This document shows, piece after piece, positions 16,487 through 26,059 of a stretch of DNA of 64,000 nt (position 1 is the stretch's first letter; each line of letters starts with the position of its first letter). The DNA comes from Nannocystis punicea (GTDB lineage: Bacteria > Myxococcota_A > Polyangia > Nannocystales > Nannocystaceae), in NCBI RefSeq assembly GCF_026965555.1, contig NZ_CP114040.1, positions 10,328,001 through 10,392,000 on the forward strand. The letters run 5' to 3'. The translations under genes were made by a program, and so were the position numbers. A model generated the notes under the pieces. It worked only from the letters and a program-made list of their open reading frames with translations. It was not told the origin of the DNA and did not search any database.

Positions 16487-17320
16487 TCAGGCGATGAGGC
16501 CCGAGCGCGCGTCCTCCGGCAGGTGCTCGAGCGCCGACGCCAGCTGGTCGCGCACCGCCGCGGCGATCTTCTTGAGCAGCGCCTGCGCCTGCTCCTTGTT
16601 GCCGCCGGCGTCGACGAACGCGTCGTACTCGAGGCGGGCGAACTCCAGCATCACCACGGGACCTGGCTGAAGAGACAGGAGCGGCCACGAGTAGCGCTCG
16701 ACCGAGTGCTCGGCGTTGGGCGACAGGCGCCAGCGGTTGGCCAGCATGAAGCGGTCGTGGCCCTCGAGCGCCGCGGCGAGCGGCCCGCCGAGCTTGGCGA
16801 TCACCGCGTCGCGGCTGGTCAGCAGGCGGTGCTGCAGCTTGAACGCCTCGAGCCGCTCGCGGCGGTCGTGCGGCGGGTAGCGCGGGTCGTCGCGGCGGAA
16901 CGCCAGCCACGACAGGAACTCGTGGTTGTGGCGCCACGCCAGCCGCTGGGCCTCGATCTCGGCCACCAGCTTGGCGATGCGGTTCGAGTGGCGGCGCTTC
17001 AGCGACACCCCGGTCTCGGTCATCATCTCGCGGATCTCCCGCGAGAACAGCGACAGCGAGGTGTGGCTGCGCGTCTCGTCGATCGCCTCGAGCGCGAGGC
17101 CGACGCCGAGGCCGACGTGCGCGGCGATCTGGATCGTCGTCACCACGATGCGCTCGTACAGGATCGGCATCACGTGCTTGAGCTCGTCCTGCGCGACCGT
17201 GCGCGCCTTCTCGAGCGCCTCCTGCTTGGCCGACGTCAAGCTGCGGCGGAGCTCCGCCACCGTGGGGTCGTACGCCGGATTGTCCGCGTGCGCGAGGAAG
17301 ACTTCCTTCGCCGAAGCCAT
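16487..17320 (-). CDS. Hypothetical cytoplasmic helical protein
   Basis: 277 residues without a signal peptide. It is rich in charged helices (AELRRSLTSAKQEALEKART, ETGVSLKRRHSNRIAKLVAE, RRERLEAFKLQHRLLTSRD). One hydrophobic stretch near residues 60-80 (TTIQIAAHVGLGVGLALEAI) could be membrane-associated. A palindrome copy near 16670 is read in frame (LLSLQPGP). No domain recognised. Its start faces the next large gene across a 247-bp divergent region that should hold both promoters. Confidence 0.7.
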   Translation of the reverse strand: MASAKEVFLAHADNPAYDPTVAELRRSLTSAKQEALEKARTVAQDELKHVMPILYERIVVTTIQIAAHVGLGVGLALEAIDETRSHTSLSLFSREIREMMTETGVSLKRRHSNRIAKLVAEIEAQRLAWRHNHEFLSWLAFRRDDPRYPPHDRRERLEAFKLQHRLLTSRDAVIAKLGGPLAAALEGHDRFMLANRWRLSPNAEHSVERYSWPLLSLQPGPVVMLEFARLEYDAFVDAGGNKEQAQALLKKIAAAVRDQLASALEHLPEDARSGLIA

Positions 17321-17567
17321 GGGGCGCTAACAGTAAGCAACATCGCCGCGCCTGGCTATAACTTGGCGAGATCCGCCGCGGATCATCGACGCGGCGCAGA
17401 TGTGGGCGGCCACGCGCGAGCCCGCCCGGCCGTGCGCCCCCCGCGAAGGCCCCCCGCGGCGCTACCGACTGTGTAAGGATGGCCCGCTGCCCCGCGTTTT
17501 TCGGGCCGAGCGCCGGGCGAGACCACACCCCAACCCAGGGACGTTCCCCGCCCCGCCGGAGCCACCC

Positions 17568-20500
17568 ATGCCGCACGCGCGACGCCTCCTCTGTTCGACC
17601 CTGTCCCTCGCGCTCGTCACCGCCTGCAACCCGCCGGCGTCCCCCGCCACCGAGGGCCCGGTCGGCCCCGGAGGTACCCCCGTCGCCCCTGCAGACCCCA
17701 AGGGCGAGGCCGTCGCCGAGCTCACCAACTTCTCCGGACCGGTCGGCGCGCGCACCGAGGACCTGCCCGAAGGGACATTCCTCGGCCCCGGCGCCAAGCT
17801 GCGCGGCGGCCAGATCCTCGTCGTCCCGCGCGGAACCATCGTCGAGGTCCGCCTCACCGGCGGCACTGTGCTGCGGATCAACGAGGACACCCGGCTCACC
17901 CTCCCCGAAGCGCCCACCGCCCGCGCCCTCGACCTCGACCGCGGCGAGCTCGTCGCCATCGTCGCCGCCGACCAGCCGCCGCTGGCCCTGCGCGCCGGCC
18001 CCGACACCTTCGACGTCTCGAGCGGCGAGGCCCGCGTCCTCGCCCGCGGCGACCGCCGCAGCTACGACGTGGTCTATGGGTCAGCCCGCCTGCGCACCGC
18101 CGGCCAGGACGTCCCGCTCGGCCCCGGCGCCCACGTCGACACCCCGCTCGCCCCGCAGCAGCCGGCCCGGCCCGAGGTCAGCCTGCGCCCGCTCGAGGAC
18201 ACCGCCTGGTCGCGCGCCTTCGAGGCCGCGGCGCGCCTGGCCGACGCGGTGCCCGCCGGCGTCGGCAGCTTGACCGCGCGCCGCGCCGGCAGCCAGACCG
18301 AGCTCTACAAGCTCGCGCTCGTCGATCAGAAGGTGAACGTCGCGATCTCCGGCCGGATCGCGCGCACGGAGATCGAGCAGACCTTCTACAACGAGGCCGC
18401 GGAGGTGCTGGAGGGCACGTACCGCTTCCCGCTGCCGGCCGACGCCTCGATCTCGGGCCTCCAGCTGTTGGTCGGCAACACGTGGATGAGCGCGGAGATG
18501 CTGGAGAAGCAGCGCGCGCGCGAGATCTTCCGCCAGATCGTCGACGCCACCATCCCGCGCGACCCGGCCCTGCTCGAGTGGGAGCGCGGCAACATCTTCA
18601 AGCTCAAGATCTTCCCGATCCCCGGCCGCGGCGAGCGCAAGATCCGTCTCAGCTACACGCAAGTGCTGCCGGTCGTCGGCGACGACCTGCGTTACCGCTA
18701 TCCGATGACCGGCGCCAGCAGCGGCGCCAGCGGCACCCAGATCGAGAACTTCGAGTTCGCCATCGCGGTCGACAAGTCGGAGCTGCCGGCCAGCGGCGAG
18801 CTGGTCACGCCGATGGCCGCGCTGCAGCGGCGCGACCTCGGCGACCGCGTCGAGCTGGCCACCCGGTCGCAGCGGTTCCGCCCGGTCCACGACCTCGGCG
18901 TCGACATCCCGCTGCCCGAGGGCGACCGCCGCGTCCACACCGAGACGCACCTCGACCGCGACGGCCAGGCTTACTTCATGCTGGCCTTCAAGCCAGATCT
19001 CAAGCTCACCGCCAGCGACCGCCCGCGCCACGTCGCCTTCGTCCTCGACCGCAGCCACAGCACCACCCCCGACCTGTGGACCGTCGCGCGCAGCCTCGTG
19101 CAGTCGACCGCCGCCACCTTGCGCGACGGCGACCGCATGACCGTGCTCGCCTGCGACGCCGCCTGCGACGTCGCCCCGGGCGGCCTCGGCCCCGCCAACG
19201 GCGCCCACCTCGCCGAGGCCGAGCGCTTCCTCGACGCCCAGACTCTCGCCGGCGCCAGCGACCTCGGCGGCATGATGCGCGCCGCGGCCACCGCTCTCGG
19301 CGGCGACTCGGCGGACCCGAAGGCCAGCCAGGCCGAGCGCGTGATCGTCTACCTCGGCGACGGCAGCCCCAGCGCCGGCGCGCTCGCCCCCGACGAGCTG
19401 CTCCGCGACGTCGAGCGCCCGCTCGCCGGCACGCGCGTGCAGGCCGTCGCTCTCGGCGCCCGCTCCGACCTCACCGTCCTCTCGGCGCTGGCGCGCAAGA
19501 CCGGCGGCGACCTGCTGCGCGCCGACGCCAAGGACGACCTCCGCGGCCTCGCGCGCGAGCTCGGCGTGCGCGCGGCCCTGCCGGTCGCCCGCAACGTCGA
19601 CCTCAACCTGCCGCAGGGCATGGTCTACAGCCACCCCGAGCAGATCGCCGGCGTCCGCCCCGGCGAGACCATCACCCTGGTCGGCAAGCTCAGCCAGCCC
19701 GTCCACGGCCCGCTGACGATCCAGGCCACCGGTCCCGACGGACAGGTCGTTTCGGACAGCATCCAGGTCGACCTCGAGGCCGTCCCGGGCCCCGACGCGT
19801 CGCGCCGGGCCCACCTCCCGCGCACCTGGGCGCGCGAGGAGATCGAGGCCCTCACCGCCGGCCGCGGCCACGCCGCGCGGGCGGAGATCATCGACCTGTC
19901 GCGCCAGTACACCGTCCTGTCGCGCTACACCGCCCTGCTCGTGCTCGAGAACGACGCGATGTACCGTGAGTTCAACGTCGTGCGCCAGTCCGGCCGCACC
20001 ACCGGCTGGACCGGCAAGATCGAGCCCGGCACGGTCGACGCCAAGGGCACGGTCGCCCCGACCGGCGGCGTGCCGGTGACCACCGCCCCGGCGCCCGCGC
20101 AACCTGACCCGAAGGACATGTCCTCCATCGGCCCCGACACCAAGGCGAGCGAGGCCCCCGAGCCGGCCCCGCCGCCGGCGCCGATGGCCGACGCCGCGAG
20201 CAGCACCCGCCTCAACAAGGACAAGAACGCCGAGGGCGAGCTGTACGACTCGCTGACCCAGGAGCAGGAGCGCGACGAGAACCGCCGCGCCCGCGGCGAG
20301 ACCGAGGCGACCCCGCCGTCCGAGCCCGACGCGCCGATCGACCTCGACGACGCGCCCGCCGAGGAGAAGGCCGCCTCTCGCCCCGCCCCGACCTCGCCCG
20401 CCCCCGCCCCGGCCAAGAAGGAGGCCGCCAAGGCCAAGACTGACATCTCGCTCGACGACATGCTCGCCGGCAGCGGCAGCAGCAGCGGCGGCTACAGCCC

Positions 20501-21449
20501 GGGCGACGGCGTCGGCCGCGGCTACGGCGGCCCGCGCCCGCGCCACCCCAAACCTGTCTGGAAGGTCAGCCCCGCGACCGCGCCCACCGCCTCGACGCTC
20601 GCCAAGATCGACGCCCTCCGCCGCGGCGTCGACCTCGACCCGACCAGCCGCTCCGCCCACCGCAAGTTGGTCCAGGCGGCCATCCGCGCCGGGGCCACCG
20701 ACTCCTTCACCTACGCCCGCGCCTGGGCCGAGGCCGACCCCGACCACGCGCCCGCGCTGATGGCCGTCGCCGACCTCCTCGCCGCCCGCTCCGACCCCGC
20801 GGCCGCGCGCGCCTACGCCTCCGCCGCCGAGGTCAAGCCGTTCGATAGGGCGCTGCACCAGCAGCTCGCGCAGGCCTTCGCCAGCAAGGGCGACCTGGCC
20901 CGCAGCTGCGCCCACCGCCGCGCCCTCGTCAGCATCGACCCCGCGCGCCCCAACTACCGCGTCGACCTCGCGCGCTGCCTCTCGGGACAGGGTCAAACGG
21001 ACATGGCCCGAGAGACACTCACCGCCGCACGCGCCCGCACGCCCGAGATCGCCCGGGCCATGCGCGACCTCGACCTCGGGTCCTTGCGGCCGCAGATCCC
21101 GGACCTGCCCGGCGCGGGCGACCTGCGGGCCAGCCTCGTGTTCACCGGCGCCGGCGACGTCGACATCGCCGTCGTCGACGCCAGCGGCCGCCGCCTCAGC
21201 GCCTTGCGTCCCGACGACATCCTCGTCGCCGAGACCGCGAACGCCGAGGAGCTGATCTACCGCAGCGTCCGCAAGAGCCTCGCCCTCGAGGTCTCGCGGA
21301 TCTCCGGCCAGGGCGCGGTGACCGGCCAGCTGACTTTGCGCACCCCGAGCGTCACCCGCACCTACCCGTTCACCCTCGACCAGGGCAGCTTGCGCCTCGC
21401 CACCGTCGGCTACAGTCTCAATTACGGCCGCGTGTACTACTACGAGTGA
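17568..21449 (+). CDS. Large lipoprotein with FecR-like, VIT, vWA and TPR regions
   Basis: 1293 residues from ATG 17568 (GGAG upstream). The lipoprotein signal ends in VTAC. Residues about 60-190 are FecR-like (GAKLRGGQILVVPRGTIVEV, LDRGELVAIV). A VIT domain occupies about 245-370 (QTFYNEAAEVLEGTYRFPLP) and a vWA domain about 485-640 with MIDAS residues D-R-S-H-S near 493. A disordered Pro/Ala/Glu linker with a Gly-rich run follows (about 840-1000), then TPR-like helices (about 1010-1170) and a C-terminal beta region with an arginine-rich turn. VIT-vWA pairs occur in extracellular matrix-interacting proteins. Here the domains sit on the cell envelope, probably as an adhesin or assembly factor. 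Palindrome copies are in frame at 17761, 20102 and 21005. Confidence 0.85.
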   Translation: MPHARRLLCSTLSLALVTACNPPASPATEGPVGPGGTPVAPADPKGEAVAELTNFSGPVGARTEDLPEGTFLGPGAKLRGGQILVVPRGTIVEVRLTGGTVLRINEDTRLTLPEAPTARALDLDRGELVAIVAADQPPLALRAGPDTFDVSSGEARVLARGDRRSYDVVYGSARLRTAGQDVPLGPGAHVDTPLAPQQPARPEVSLRPLEDTAWSRAFEAAARLADAVPAGVGSLTARRAGSQTELYKLALVDQKVNVAISGRIARTEIEQTFYNEAAEVLEGTYRFPLPADASISGLQLLVGNTWMSAEMLEKQRAREIFRQIVDATIPRDPALLEWERGNIFKLKIFPIPGRGERKIRLSYTQVLPVVGDDLRYRYPMTGASSGASGTQIENFEFAIAVDKSELPASGELVTPMAALQRRDLGDRVELATRSQRFRPVHDLGVDIPLPEGDRRVHTETHLDRDGQAYFMLAFKPDLKLTASDRPRHVAFVLDRSHSTTPDLWTVARSLVQSTAATLRDGDRMTVLACDAACDVAPGGLGPANGAHLAEAERFLDAQTLAGASDLGGMMRAAATALGGDSADPKASQAERVIVYLGDGSPSAGALAPDELLRDVERPLAGTRVQAVALGARSDLTVLSALARKTGGDLLRADAKDDLRGLARELGVRAALPVARNVDLNLPQGMVYSHPEQIAGVRPGETITLVGKLSQPVHGPLTIQATGPDGQVVSDSIQVDLEAVPGPDASRRAHLPRTWAREEIEALTAGRGHAARAEIIDLSRQYTVLSRYTALLVLENDAMYREFNVVRQSGRTTGWTGKIEPGTVDAKGTVAPTGGVPVTTAPAPAQPDPKDMSSIGPDTKASEAPEPAPPPAPMADAASSTRLNKDKNAEGELYDSLTQEQERDENRRARGETEATPPSEPDAPIDLDDAPAEEKAASRPAPTSPAPAPAKKEAAKAKTDISLDDMLAGSGSSSGGYSPGDGVGRGYGGPRPRHPKPVWKVSPATAPTASTLAKIDALRRGVDLDPTSRSAHRKLVQAAIRAGATDSFTYARAWAEADPDHAPALMAVADLLAARSDPAAARAYASAAEVKPFDRALHQQLAQAFASKGDLARSCAHRRALVSIDPARPNYRVDLARCLSGQGQTDMARETLTAARARTPEIARAMRDLDLGSLRPQIPDLPGAGDLRASLVFTGAGDVDIAVVDASGRRLSALRPDDILVAETANAEELIYRSVRKSLALEVSRISGQGAVTGQLTLRTPSVTRTYPFTLDQGSLRLATVGYSLNYGRVYYYE

Positions 21450-21480
21450 CGCACGACCGAACCTCCGCCGACGTACCGCC

Positions 21481-22428
21481 GTGCTCGCTCGCCTCGCCCT
21501 CGTCCTCCTCCTCGCCGCCGGCCTCGGCGGCTGCAAGACCACGGCGCGCGCCGGCAGCACCTCGCCTGCCGTCGTGCTCGATCCTTCGGGCCCCGAACCG
21601 ACCGCCATCGGCGACCTGCCGATCCTCCGCCAGAAGGCCGCCATGGGCATGGTCGACGTCGTCCGCGCCGAGCTCGTCCCGCGGCTCGCCGAGGCGGCCG
21701 AGGCCGGCCCCGACCCCGGGCGCGACGCCCTGCGCGCCCTCGCCATCGAGCTCGCGCTGCGCCAAAACGACCAGCCGGCCGCGCTCGAGCAGCTGCAGGT
21801 CCTCGCCCGCGACCTCGATCGCCTCGGTCCCAGCGCCAGCGGGGCCGAGCGGGCCCGCTGGCACATCCTCCACAGCGCCCTGCTGGGCGCCCAGCAGCGC
21901 CACGCCGAGGCGCGCGGCCAGAGCCTCGAGGCCCTCGCGGCCATCGACCTCAAGCTCGAGCCCGGCCTCGCCGGCGACGCCTTCCGCGGGCTCGCGCGCG
22001 AGCAGCTCGCGCTCGGCCAGGCCGACCGGGCGCTCGAGTCGGTGCGCCGGGCCATGGCTGTCCACAAGGACAGCCTCGCCCTGTTCGAGGACGGCGTCCT
22101 CGCCGTCGACATCCTGCTCGCCGCCGACCAGCCGGTCGAGGCGGTGATCGCCGCCGGCAAGCTCTACGACGACGCGATCGCCACGGTCGGCCCCTCCACC
22201 CTCGCCCACGCCGAGGCCCTGGCCGCCGCCTCGTCCGCCACCTTCGCCTCCGGCGACCTCGACGCCGCGATCACCTTCCTCACCGACGCTCGCAAGATCT
22301 GGGGCGAGCTCCAGGCCGCCCGCAGCGACCCCAGCCTGCCGCTCAGCGCTCACCTCGAGCGCCGCCTCGGCGAGCTCGACGTCGTCACCAAGCGCGCCGC
22401 CGCCAACTCCGCGCCCGCGGCCAAGTAG
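21481..22428 (+). CDS. TPR-like lipoprotein
   Basis: 315 residues from GTG 21481; signal LARLALVLLLAAGLGGC gives lipobox LGGC. The rest is alpha-helical with TPR-like spacing (LRALAIELALRQNDQPAALE, AREQLALGQADRALESVRRA, ALAAASSATFASGDLDAAI). It lies 31 bp after the VIT/vWA protein on the same strand, so the two are probably co-transcribed and may act together at the envelope. A perfect palindrome (22059-22072) lies in frame and encodes AVHKDS. Confidence 0.75.
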   Translation: MLARLALVLLLAAGLGGCKTTARAGSTSPAVVLDPSGPEPTAIGDLPILRQKAAMGMVDVVRAELVPRLAEAAEAGPDPGRDALRALAIELALRQNDQPAALEQLQVLARDLDRLGPSASGAERARWHILHSALLGAQQRHAEARGQSLEALAAIDLKLEPGLAGDAFRGLAREQLALGQADRALESVRRAMAVHKDSLALFEDGVLAVDILLAADQPVEAVIAAGKLYDDAIATVGPSTLAHAEALAAASSATFASGDLDAAITFLTDARKIWGELQAARSDPSLPLSAHLERRLGELDVVTKRAAANSAPAAK

Positions 22429-22502
22429 CCGCGGCCGCCTCCGCCGGCGAGGGCGGCGAGCCCCGCCCGCGTCGCCCCGCGCACCCACCGGCGCGCTCCA
22501 TG

Positions 22503-22805
22503 GACATTCGAACATGTCCCCGAGGACATCCAGATCCTCGCCCCGCCAGCATGTCCCCGGGGACATCCAGCGCCTCACGCCGCCGCGGCGACGAGCCGCC
22601 CCGGGCGCGATGCCGGCCGCACGAGCGCGCCACTCGAACCGCGCGTCCTCAGCAGCACGCGCTCGATCGGCGCGCCGAGCCCGGCCGCCAGCCCTGTCTC
22701 CGATCCGCACCACATGTCCCCAGGGACATTCACGCTCACCTGTCCCTGAGGCCATCTCGCAACCCGCCGCGCTCGCCGCCGCCTCTGCATGTCCCGAGGG
22801 ACAGC
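22503..22805. repeat. Cluster of dispersed palindromes in a 640-bp gene-free stretch
   Basis: The gap 22429-23068 has no convincing gene. It contains perfect TGTCC-N4-GGACA copies at 22515-22528, 22552-22565, 22715-22728 and 22790-22803, plus near-copies around 22503 and 22738. The copies are separated by non-repetitive GC-rich sequence, so this is a cluster rather than a tandem array. The AT-richer stretch after 22890 probably holds the promoter of the Lgt-family gene. Confidence 0.7.
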
Positions 22806-23068
22806 TCATGGCGCGCCATTTTGACCCGGGGCGTGGCCGCGCCGATCGGGCTTTTTGGACAGGCGTATAACAACCGGAGGCGGTGACCGAGGTCACTCGC
22901 GCATCTGCGTCCGCGTGACGCGTTCGCGACGAATTTCGCCGGATGCGGGCGACGTCGCGGGAATAAAACGCCGCCGTGGATCGTGGGCCTCAGGGGATCC
23001 CCCGACGAAGGCACACTTCGGTCGTGGACTTGAGCCGAGCGGCGTGGACGGGTACCTTGCCGCGGACC

Positions 23069-24127
23069 ATGTCCGGGACCACACGCCACGCAAGCGTCGA
23101 GCTCGAGGCCCCGCGGACCGGGCTTCTCGCCTTCCTCCGCGACTTCCACAACAAGACGATCTTGTTCCGCTTCGGTGACTGGATCATCGTCACCTACGGC
23201 ATGATCGCCGGCCTGGCGTTCCTCGTCGGCGTGTCGACTGCGACCTGGTACATGGGCATGGTCGGCGCCGACACGGCGCAGATGGCCGCCTTCTACCTGT
23301 TCTTCGCCATCCCCTCGATCCTCATGGTCTCGCGCCTGACGAGCATCCTGCTCGAGTGGCGCGAGCTGTTCAAGAAGCCGCTGCAGACCCTGCTCAAGCC
23401 GGGCTACATGCTGCACGGCGGCATCTTCGGCGGCATGATGGCGTTCGGCGGCTACGCGCTGTTCACCAACGTCAGCCTGCTGTCGATGCTCGACGCCGCC
23501 GGCTTCTGCATGCCGCTGGGCGAGGCCATCTGCCGGCTCGGCTGCTACGTGTACGGCTGCTGCTGGGGCCGCCCGACCGACAGCCGGTTCGGCGTCGCCT
23601 ACACCAGCCCGCACTCCAAGGTGCTGCGCTTCCGCCCCGACCTCCAGGGCGTGAAGATCCACCCGACCCAGCTCTACGCGTTGACGGCCCACCTGATCCA
23701 GTTCACGATCTTCTACGCGCTGCTGCCGTTCAAGGTGTTCGACGGCATGTTCGCCGCGCTGTACCTCATCACCCACCCGGTCATCCGCTTCGCCCTCGAG
23801 CGGTTCCGCCAGGACGATCGCGGCCAGGTCGGTCGCTGGACGCACACCAACATCTACAGCCTGATGATGATCGGCTTCGGCCTGCTGGTCCTGGTGTTCG
23901 GCCTCGCCACCGGCGCCACCAACCTGCCGATCAACCTCCAGCTGCGCTACGTCCACGTCATCGGCAACCCGGCGTCGATCGCCTACTTCGCCTTCATCTT
24001 CCTCGCGGCCTGCGCAGCCTTCGGCGTCCACTACAAGTCGGTCGGCTCGTGGCTCAGCAAGCCGTCGGGTGGCATGAAGGTCGACATCAACGAGATGGGC
24101 CTGGGCGCGAACGACCGCGATCGCTAG
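23069..24127 (+). CDS. Lgt-family (prolipoprotein diacylglyceryl transferase-like) membrane protein
   Basis: 352 residues with about seven membrane helices. Lgt-type marks are M-L-H-G-G-I-F-G-G (conserved His-Gly in the lipid-binding part), the CRLGCYVYGCCWGRPTD signature with its central Arg, and late IHPTQLYALTAHL. The family transfers diacylglycerol from phosphatidylglycerol to lipobox cysteines. This member has the Cys-rich signature variant (GCCWGRPT) rather than the classical GRIGNFINGE, and is longer than the usual 270-290 residues, with extra N- and C-terminal segments. It may be a second lipoprotein-modifying enzyme in this lipoprotein-rich genome or an Lgt-like enzyme with another acceptor. 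The start ATG lies in a palindrome-like CCATGTCCGGGACC. Confidence 0.82.
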   Translation: MSGTTRHASVELEAPRTGLLAFLRDFHNKTILFRFGDWIIVTYGMIAGLAFLVGVSTATWYMGMVGADTAQMAAFYLFFAIPSILMVSRLTSILLEWRELFKKPLQTLLKPGYMLHGGIFGGMMAFGGYALFTNVSLLSMLDAAGFCMPLGEAICRLGCYVYGCCWGRPTDSRFGVAYTSPHSKVLRFRPDLQGVKIHPTQLYALTAHLIQFTIFYALLPFKVFDGMFAALYLITHPVIRFALERFRQDDRGQVGRWTHTNIYSLMMIGFGLLVLVFGLATGATNLPINLQLRYVHVIGNPASIAYFAFIFLAACAAFGVHYKSVGSWLSKPSGGMKVDINEMGLGANDRDR

Positions 24128-24150
24128 CCTGCTGGCCATCCAGCCGCCTC

Positions 24151-24179
24151 ACGGCCCGCACCCGCGAGGGGCGGGCCGT
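24151..24179 (+). terminator. Hairpin downstream of the Lgt-family gene
   Basis: ACGGCCCGC and GCGGGCCGT are perfect 9-bp arms with an 11-nt loop, 23 bp after the stop, followed by a short T-containing stretch (CGTCGTATCT). The rest of the gap to 24507 shows no gene or repeat. Confidence 0.5.
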
Positions 24180-24507
24180 CGTCGTATCTGGGGTTGTTCC
24201 CCACACTCGCGGTGGGCCCGGGCGAACGCGCGCACTTGCCTGGCGGAGCCCGGCGGGTAAACCTCGAAGTGTGCGTTCGTCGACCCGTCTGGCTCGCCTG
24301 CGCCGCGCGGCGTCTCCATCCGCCGGCGCATCGGCGATCGAGCGCGGCCGATCCTCAGTTGCGGCCAAGCGAGTGATTCGGCCGGCCGGGGCCTGGCCCG
24401 TCGGCCCGACCGCGATCATGCCTCGATCGGGCCCCGCGATCGCGTCTGCTCCATATCCGACGTGTAGGCCCGCCTCCGAGCTCGATCTGACACCTGACCG
24501 ATCGACC

Positions 24508-26034
24508 ATGTCCCTTGGGTTCATCACCGTCGCCCTCGCCGGCAGCCTGCTGGCCGGCTGTCGCGAGCCCGCGAGCGGCGAGCCGGACGTGCTGGCCGAG
24601 GCGTGCGAGATCACCGAGCCCACGCGCCTGGTCGCCGTCCCGCCCGGCTTCGTCGCCGATCCCGAGGCCTGGTACGGCCTGTACGTCTTCGGCGATCACA
24701 TCCTCTTCACCTTCGATCGCTTCGACGACCCCGACCGCGTCTACTGGCGCTTCGATCGCTGCACCGGCGAGCTCGCCCCGTTCTCCTCGCTCGCGCCCGG
24801 CCTGCACAACCCGTTCGCGATCACCACCGCCGACGGCCCCGTCGTCTACGCCAACGACGGCCTCGGCAAGAAGTACGTCGTCGACCGCCTCGACGTCGCG
24901 GGCGACGACCAGGCCAGGCCCGTGAAGGGCCTGCCCGAGCAGCTCGGCGGCTTCCCTGCCACGGGCCTCAGCCAGTCGCCGTTCGTCCTCTTCTCCGAGC
25001 CGCATCCGAGCGACAAGGGCGCCTACGCGGCCGGCATCGGCGGCACGACCACCACCTGGTACCGCCACGACGGCGATCCCCACGTCGCCGCCGTCGAAGT
25101 CGGCGAGTTCGTCCTGTTCCAGCGGATCGTCGGCGACGATCCGCACTACTACGCCCTCCGCGACGACGGCGAGCTGCACCGCCTCGACGTCCTCACCGGC
25201 GACAGCGAACCACTCCTCGCCGGCGTCCGTCACTTCCAGGCGCTCGCGCAGCAGAACAAGATCGTCTGGCAGGAGCTCGGCGACGACCTCGCCGAGACGA
25301 TCTACGTCCACGACTTCGCCACCGGCGACGACCTCGCGATCGCCGTCAACGACTTCGCCCAGCGGTCGTGGTTCCGCGACCCGGAGCAGGGCGACCTCGG
25401 CAGCGTCCAGGTCGGCGCCGACGGCGACCTCGTCGCCCAGCCGGGCCCGGACCGGGTGCTCGTCACGGTCGTGCGCACCACCGACGCCGAGACCTTCGCC
25501 GTCCCCGAGCACCTCCGGTTCATCGGCTTCGCCGGCGACCAGATCAACCTCCTCACCGAGGACGACGCCGAGCGTGCCCTCTCGCTGTGGGACCCGGTCG
25601 GCGGCGGCGTCCGCGAGTGGTACCGCGGCCCGCGGGTCAACGTCATGCTGCGCCGCGTCGACGGCGACCGCGTCGAGTACTTCCAGGAGGACCCCGGCGA
25701 CACCGGCACGGGCACCATCTGGCGCGTCGATCGGACCACGGGCGAGCGCGAGCAGCTGCTCTCGCGCTCGAACATGGTCCCCCTCGAGCTCGCCGACGGC
25801 CGCTACTTCCTCTTCTTCAACCGCAAGAGCCTCCCCGGCCCCCCGCTGTCCGGCTCGAGCTTCCTCGCCGCCGTCGCCCGCGACCTCAAGCTCTTCGATC
25901 CCGCGAGCGGCCTCTACACCGCGATCGCCGACGACGTCACCGCGTACGGCATGGTCCCCGCCGAGGGCCTCGTCTACCTCGACTCGCAGGGCCCCGCCCC
26001 GGGCGTGTGGGTGCACCCGCTCCCGCTGAAGTAG
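24508..26034 (+). CDS. Propeller-like lipoprotein, paralogue 1 of 3
   Basis: 508 residues with a lipoprotein signal (MSLGFITVALAGSLLAGC). The mature protein has repeats with recurring landmarks: FGDHILFTFDRFDDPDRVYW, VVDRLDV, HDGDPHVAAVEVG, GVRHFQAL..KIVWQELGDD, DDLAIAVNDFAQRSW, REWYRGP and a final VYLDSQGPAPGVWVHPLPLK. Blade-like lengths of about 45-60 residues suggest a beta-propeller exposed at the cell surface. All landmarks recur in the next two genes, so these are tandem duplicates. The ATG sits in ACCATGTCCCTTGGG, an arm of the dispersed palindrome. Function unknown. Confidence 0.82.
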   Translation: MSLGFITVALAGSLLAGCREPASGEPDVLAEACEITEPTRLVAVPPGFVADPEAWYGLYVFGDHILFTFDRFDDPDRVYWRFDRCTGELAPFSSLAPGLHNPFAITTADGPVVYANDGLGKKYVVDRLDVAGDDQARPVKGLPEQLGGFPATGLSQSPFVLFSEPHPSDKGAYAAGIGGTTTTWYRHDGDPHVAAVEVGEFVLFQRIVGDDPHYYALRDDGELHRLDVLTGDSEPLLAGVRHFQALAQQNKIVWQELGDDLAETIYVHDFATGDDLAIAVNDFAQRSWFRDPEQGDLGSVQVGADGDLVAQPGPDRVLVTVVRTTDAETFAVPEHLRFIGFAGDQINLLTEDDAERALSLWDPVGGGVREWYRGPRVNVMLRRVDGDRVEYFQEDPGDTGTGTIWRVDRTTGEREQLLSRSNMVPLELADGRYFLFFNRKSLPGPPLSGSSFLAAVARDLKLFDPASGLYTAIADDVTAYGMVPAEGLVYLDSQGPAPGVWVHPLPLK

Positions 26035-26059
26035 CTCCCGCCAACAAGTCCCAAAGGCC

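Noticed and set aside
18081..22160. Very long antisense frame (1359 codons) opposite the VIT/vWA gene
   Set aside because: The plus-strand gene has signal peptide, MIDAS motif and domain order; the antisense frame has none and is explained by GC skew at codon position 3.
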